Shown here piece by piece: positions 38,804 through 44,785 of a stretch of DNA of 44,785 bases (position 1 is its first letter; each line of letters opens with the position of its first letter). Origin of the DNA: Actinomycetota bacterium (GTDB lineage Bacteria; Actinomycetota; Actinomycetes; S36-B12; CAIYMF01); assembly GCA_947455705.1 (NCBI GenBank), contig CANGPO010000014.1:1-44785 (forward strand), read 5' to 3'. Made by a program: the position numbers and the translations under genes. The notes under the pieces are model-generated. The model worked only from the letters and a program-made list of their open reading frames with translations, ran no database searches and was not told the DNA's origin.

Positions 38804-40494
38804 GGTAACCGAATATCTTGCACCCGCTCGCGGATCTGTGCCGCCGAGGCATCGTCGGGAGCCGATTGGGCTTCCAATTCTGCGGCCACCCTTCTCTGGT
38901 AACGAGAAACCTCCGCTGACCGGGTCTGGTCGTCCCAGCCAAGTACGTCACCGATAAGTCGCGACGCGTGTCGTGCGGCGACGAGTCCGCGGTCACCTGC
39001 TTCGAGGTAAAGCCGTGTTCGTCGCGTCAAGACATCATCGACGTGAAGTGCGCCTTCGTGAGTCGCGGCGTGCACGATCTCGACTGCCAAGGTGCCGGCA
39101 CCACCGGGCATCTCGGCTGCGAACTCAGGATTGATAACGACGGCGTCGAGTAATTCGGTCGTGAGGCGGCCGTAACGGTGCGACAGGCGGGTGAGATGTT
39201 CGTCGTCGATGTCCCTAGCCCCCGCATGGTCTCGGACCGCTGCGAAGATCTCAGCTGGTTCGGCTGCTCCCAGTAGCGGTACGTCGTTGGTCGTTGAGGC
39301 GGGAAGTTCACCCAGGTCTTCGGAAAGCGCGTTAACTGTGTCTTCTGCCATCACTCGGTAGGTCGTGTACTTTCCGCCGGTGATGGTGACGAAGCCCGGT
39401 AGTGGTCGGCGGACAGTGTGTTCGCGGGAGATCTCTGATTCGGAAAGACCTTCTGAGTCCACCAGCGGTCGAAGCCCTGCATAAACACCTATCACATCGT
39501 CCTGGGTCAGATGCGACGACAGTGATGCGTTTGCCATATCGAGCAGGTACGTCAAATCGGCGTGAGTTGCCACGGGGTGGCTCAGTCCTTCGTGCCAGAG
39601 TGTGTCGGTGGTGCCCAGAATCCACGATCGGCCCCACGGAAGGACGAATAGAACGGAGGTCGGGGTTCTGGTGATCAGGGCAAGTGAGCCGTTAATGCGA
39701 TCACGTGGGACAACGATGTGGACGCCCTTACTTGGACGCATCCTGATGGGGTTTTCAACCCCGGCCAATTCCTCGGTAGTTCCTGCCCAGACTCCGGTGG
39801 CGTTGACCACGGCGCGCGCTGGTACGTGGAATGTGGTGTCGGTCAATGAGTCCTTCACCAAGGCTCCGGTGATCCGGTCGGCATCCCGGGTGAATTCAAT
39901 GACGCGAGTGGAGGCGGTGACGGCTGCGCCGTGAGCTGCCGCGGTTCTGGCAAGCTCGAGTGTGTGACGGGCATCGTCCACCTGTGCGTCGTGATACCGG
40001 ATCGATCCGGCGAGTGTGTCAGGTTTCAGATCTGGAAATGCCTTGAGGGAAGCAGACTTTGACAGGTGGCTGTGTCGAGGAACGCTGGGTTGTAGGCCGC
40101 CGAGGGTGTCGTACAACGTCAGGCCGGCACCAACGTACGGTCGTTCCCATAGCCGGTGTGACAGCGGATAGAGGAATGGCAAAGGCTCAACAAGGTGCGG
40201 GGCGAGTCGGTCGAGTAAAAGTGATCGTTCCCGTAAGGCCTCACGGACAAGTGAGAAGTTGAACTGTTCCAGGTAACGCAAACCCCCGTGGACGAGTTTG
40301 CTGGAGCGACTCGACGTACCTGAAGCAAAATCACGCTGCTCGACGAGCCCCACATTGAGGCCTCGGAGTGCGGCATCGAGAGCAATCCCGTTACCGGTGA
40401 CGCCCCCGCCAACGATGAGAACGTCGACACCCGCGCGCAGTCGATCCACGGCGTTGCGTCGAAAATCCATATCAAGACGGCCGTTTCCGGTCAT
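38785..40494 (-). CDS. glpD: Glycerol-3-phosphate dehydrogenase (FAD, GlpD)
   Basis: The 569-residue flavoprotein oxidises glycerol-3-phosphate to dihydroxyacetone phosphate and passes electrons to quinone at the membrane. It has the FAD loop VGGGVTGNGIALD (28-40), the GTSSRSSKLVHGGLRYLEQ signature, LPWGRSWILGTTDT, TGGKYTTYRVMAED and a C-terminal helical DAO_C domain. The ATG at 40494 was chosen; 40470 (MDFRR) is also possible and neither has a strong ribosome site. It shares a 77-bp divergent region with the CNNM unit. Confidence 0.95.
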   Translation of the reverse strand: MTGNGRLDMDFRRNAVDRLRAGVDVLIVGGGVTGNGIALDAALRGLNVGLVEQRDFASGTSSRSSKLVHGGLRYLEQFNFSLVREALRERSLLLDRLAPHLVEPLPFLYPLSHRLWERPYVGAGLTLYDTLGGLQPSVPRHSHLSKSASLKAFPDLKPDTLAGSIRYHDAQVDDARHTLELARTAAAHGAAVTASTRVIEFTRDADRITGALVKDSLTDTTFHVPARAVVNATGVWAGTTEELAGVENPIRMRPSKGVHIVVPRDRINGSLALITRTPTSVLFVLPWGRSWILGTTDTLWHEGLSHPVATHADLTYLLDMANASLSSHLTQDDVIGVYAGLRPLVDSEGLSESEISREHTVRRPLPGFVTITGGKYTTYRVMAEDTVNALSEDLGELPASTTNDVPLLGAAEPAEIFAAVRDHAGARDIDDEHLTRLSHRYGRLTTELLDAVVINPEFAAEMPGGAGTLAVEIVHAATHEGALHVDDVLTRRTRLYLEAGDRGLVAARHASRLIGDVLGWDDQTRSAEVSRYQRRVAAELEAQSAPDDASAAQIRERVQDIRLPQPNDG

Positions 40495-40534
40495 GTAGCC
40501 ATCATGCCGTGACGCAAGGACTCTCGCCCGCAAA

Positions 40535-40565
40535 TTGCTTCTGTGGATGAAACAATCTCTAGTAT
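40535..40565 (+). promoter_or_regulatory. Promoter of the CNNM-trpS operon (-35 TTGCTT, -10 TAGTAT)
   Basis: TTGCTT (40535-40540), a long 19-bp spacer and TAGTAT (40560-40565). The predicted start, 7 nt after the -10, falls exactly on the A of an ATG at 40572, implying a leaderless transcript that begins with the mini-ORF. Confidence 0.45.
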
Positions 40566-40571
40566 CAGACT

Positions 40572-40600
40572 ATGGCTGTTGATCGTGCGGGTAATGCGGC

Positions 40601-40604
<4 letters not shown>
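40572..40604 (+). CDS. 10-codon leaderless mini-ORF coupled to the CNNM gene
   Basis: ATG to TGA encodes MAVDRAGNAA. The ATG sits where transcription is predicted to start, so it could be read without a ribosome site. The TGA (40602-40604) overlaps the ATG (40601-40603) of the downstream gene as ATGA. That gene has no good ribosome site of its own, so coupling through this short ORF would explain its translation. The peptide itself has no recognisable function. Confidence 0.45.
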
Positions 40605-42923
<2,319 letters not shown>

Positions 42924-42924
<1 letters not shown>

Positions 42925-43457
42925 TGGGTGGCTCAACCCAGTTGATAGGGGTTGCACTAGCAATACCTCATCCGTGGGGCCCAGAGATTGAAGGCTGGCG
43001 AGAGTCATTCGGTGATCCGCAGGCGACGTCGATCCCTGCGCACATCACCCTGCTTCCTCCGACTCGGGTCTCTGAGTCTGACCTACCACGTATTCGTGCC
43101 CACTTGGCGCAGGCTGCCGCCGATACTGATGTGTTTGACGTTCATCTTCGAGGAGCCGGAACGTTCAGGCCAGTGTCGCCAGTCGTGTTCGTTTCTGTAT
43201 CGCAGGGGATTTCCGGATGCGAGAAGCTCGAATCACGGATTCGGCGTGGTGTCCTGGAACGCGAACTCGACTACCCGTATCACCCACATGTCACGGTGGC
43301 ACATGATGTTCCCGAGGAAGTCCTCGATCGGGCATTCGAGAGTCTTTCTGGCTTTAATGCACGTTTCGCGGCCTCAGAATTCGCTCTGTACGTCCATGGG
43401 GATGATGGAGTGTGGCAGGTGTTTGAGCGCTTTCCGCTGCGAAGCGCCGACAACTAA
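42924..43457 (+). CDS. 2'-5' RNA ligase/phosphodiesterase-like (2H family) protein
   Basis: The 177-residue protein has the two H-x-T motifs of the 2H phosphoesterase superfamily: H40-I-T42 (AHITLLPPT) and H122-V-T124 (PHVTVAHD), 82 residues apart. The fold acts on 2'-5' bonds or 2',3'-cyclic phosphates in RNA. The GTG at 42924 overlaps the trpS stop (TAGTG), so it is translated with the tRNA synthetase; a role in tRNA repair or processing is possible but only inferred. Confidence 0.85.
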
Positions 43458-43467
43458 CTGAGCTTGC

Positions 43468-43484
43468 CTCGTGCTGCGCACGAG
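43468..43484. terminator. Short hairpin between convergent genes
   Basis: CTCGTG-CTGCG-CACGAG lies in the 27-bp gap between the stop codons of the RNA-ligase-like gene and the carboxypeptidase gene. CTAACT (43454-43459) and AGTTAG (43483-43488) could extend or compete with the stem. It may act as a weak bidirectional terminator; no U-run is present. Confidence 0.4.
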
Positions 43485-44711
43485 TTAGACGGTCGTCGTT
43501 GCGGGTTGTCTCGTCGTCGTGGCGTCCCCGGCGAGATGGCGCCCATGTGCTCGTGCGGCCTTACGTCGACGAATGGTGCGCCGGCGCATCCATACCGCAA
43601 TCGCACCTGCGAACACCGTCCCGAGCCCGACGAGTACAACGTACGACGCGACCGGTGATTGCTCTGATTGGTCAGCCTCTCCGGTCGTTGCCATCGCCGT
43701 ATCTGACCCGGACGTTGGGGACGTACCGGCCGATGAGGTCCCTTGTGGCTGGCCAACTGTGACCGTGGGGCTGACAAGGGTACCGACGGGATTGACCTTG
43801 GTGCGGTTGGCAAATCCCCAATCGAGTAATGCCTTCGCGGCGGTTTCCGTCGGTTGATGAATCTGAAAGAGTGTGACGATGAGGGTGTGGCCATTGCGAT
43901 CGGCTGCCGCCCAGAAGGTTCGATGCGCCAGTGAGGTGAAGCCGGTCTTACCGCCGGTTATCCCCGGATAGTCGTGGCGCAGTAATCGGTTCTCTGTGTA
44001 GATCTGGAATGTCTTTCGAGTCTTTCCGCTCTTGGGCATTAAGCCTGGGAACGCATAACTCTTGGTGTTCGTGACGGTGCGAAAATCGGGAATCTTCATA
44101 GCAGCGGCAGCTATGAGCGCCATGTCGTAAGCACTCGAAACCTGACCGTCTGCGTCCAACCCGCTCGGATTAACGACGTGCGTGTCCAAGGCGTGGAGTT
44201 GCTCCGCTACCGACTGCATCGCGGTGACGGTCTTAGTGACGCCGCCGTTTTGGTTTGCCAGCGCGGTAGCTGCGTCATTGCCACTGGGTAGTAGTAGACC
44301 GTGCCAGAGATCCCACACTGTGTAGGTGGCACCGCTCACGATGCCAACGTGTGAGCCCTCGACTCGCACGTCCTTGTCAGTGGCGGTGTGTACAGCATTG
44401 CGGTCTAGGACTGGCATCAATGTCACTGAGGTCAGGGTTTTGAGTGTGCTTGCCGGGCGAACATGCGCATGCGGGTTCTTGGCCGCTAGCACCTCTCCGG
44501 TGGTCGCGTCTGCAATCAGCCAGGTGTCCGCGTTTACCTTCGGTAAGGGCTGTGCTCCGGCCATGGGGCTCTGGATGATTCCCGTGCCTGCCAGCAGTGG
44601 GCCACCGATGGCGTCGGCAGCAGACGCGGGTGTCGTTGAGGCAATGGCGGGCACGAGAAACGCCGACATGGCAATGGTAGTAATCACTTTTGATGCGCTG
44701 GTGCCCCTCAC
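43485..44711 (-). CDS. D-alanyl-D-alanine carboxypeptidase (DacC/PBP5-type)
   Basis: The 408-residue protein has an N-terminal signal peptide (about 1-32, cleavage near ASA-AD) and the serine-peptidase motifs S88-T-L-K91 (SxxK), S143-G-N and K255-T-G, so the active site is complete. It trims the terminal D-Ala of peptidoglycan stem peptides outside the cell. A Ser/Thr/Gly linker (about 310-352) leads to a C-terminal membrane segment (354-375) and an Arg-rich cytoplasmic tail, so it is anchored like other actinobacterial DacC proteins. The GTG at 44711 has no good ribosome site and may be leaderless. Confidence 0.93.
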   Translation of the reverse strand: MRGTSASKVITTIAMSAFLVPAIASTTPASAADAIGGPLLAGTGIIQSPMAGAQPLPKVNADTWLIADATTGEVLAAKNPHAHVRPASTLKTLTSVTLMPVLDRNAVHTATDKDVRVEGSHVGIVSGATYTVWDLWHGLLLPSGNDAATALANQNGGVTKTVTAMQSVAEQLHALDTHVVNPSGLDADGQVSSAYDMALIAAAAMKIPDFRTVTNTKSYAFPGLMPKSGKTRKTFQIYTENRLLRHDYPGITGGKTGFTSLAHRTFWAAADRNGHTLIVTLFQIHQPTETAAKALLDWGFANRTKVNPVGTLVSPTVTVGQPQGTSSAGTSPTSGSDTAMATTGEADQSEQSPVASYVVLVGLGTVFAGAIAVWMRRRTIRRRKAARAHGRHLAGDATTTRQPATTTV

Positions 44712-44717
44712 TGCCTG

Positions 44718-44723
44718 AGATTA
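44718..44723 (-). promoter_or_regulatory. -10 box of a leaderless dacC-type promoter
   Basis: TAATCT on the minus strand ends 6 nt before the carboxypeptidase GTG, placing transcription start at the start codon. No convincing -35 lies 17 bp upstream. The remaining bases to the window end (44724-44785) show nothing I can name. Confidence 0.4.
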
Positions 44724-44785
44724 ACCCGATCGTGGATCATTCCCGTTGTATTGGGACACGGATAAAAACAAAGGTTGTTACCGGG

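Overview
The window reads as core chromosome of a mid-to-high-GC actinobacterium (Actinomycetota). The evidence is a WhiB-family iron-sulfur regulator, a BldM-type response regulator, a GroEL with a His-rich tail encoded beside groES, an actinobacterial GuaB3, a DUF3017 protein and a PerM/DUF6350 membrane protein, many GTG starts, and many 4-nt ATGA/GTGA gene overlaps. The gene order groES-groEL-whiB-bldM-guaB-guaB3-choD-guaA and then pcrA-icmB-sucCD-perM-purNH-folD-DUF3017-mdh matches what I recall from Streptomyces and Mycobacterium, so this is mostly vertically inherited backbone and not an island. I see no tRNA, rRNA, IS element, phage gene or CRISPR array. I could not compute GC content or run searches.

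Layout. 1-507: hairpin-rich duplicated DNA, then a groES promoter wrapped by two CIRCE heat-shock operators. 508-2650: groES, groEL and a strong terminator. 2711-6224: a regulatory block with a WhiB3/WhiD-like protein (minus strand), a MerR-type regulator with a putative adenosylcobalamin/light-sensing C-terminal half, a TPR protein and a BldM-like regulator; its spacers hold palindromes and a 12-bp tandem repeat. 6286-13078: guaB, guaB3, a polysaccharide deacetylase, a succinate-semialdehyde dehydrogenase and a ChoD-like GMC oxidoreductase. 13094-16635 (minus): a heterodimeric ABC exporter with one apparently dead ATP site. 16782-19862: guaA, a 57-bp tandem repeat that begins in its last codons, and a GH1 beta-glucosidase. 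19926-23079: a small membrane protein, a PIG-L deacetylase (minus) and a secreted M15-like repeat protein. 23175-28351: pcrA, an IcmB-like B12 subunit and sucCD. 28361-31222: a DUF2252 protein (minus) and perM. 31267-35619: purN, purH, a DMT transporter, folD and DUF3017. 35752-38803: mdh, icd and xthA. 38785-40494 (minus): glpD. 40572-43457: a mini-ORF coupled to a CNNM/HlyC transporter, trpS and a 2'-5' RNA ligase-like gene. 43485-44711 (minus): a D-Ala-D-Ala carboxypeptidase.

The genes join into recognisable pathways: purine synthesis (purN, purH, guaB, guaA, possible GMP salvage by guaB3, and folD for formyl-folate supply), the TCA cycle (icd, sucCD, mdh, with SSADH as a side entry to succinate), glycerol-3-phosphate oxidation, B12 chemistry (IcmB and the cobalamin-type MerR), and envelope maintenance. 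The most unusual items are the ABC exporter half with a destroyed Walker A, the guaA-derived 57-bp palindromic tandem repeat, the cobalamin-type MerR beside WhiB and BldM, and a 10-codon leaderless-looking ORF whose stop overlaps the start of the CNNM gene.
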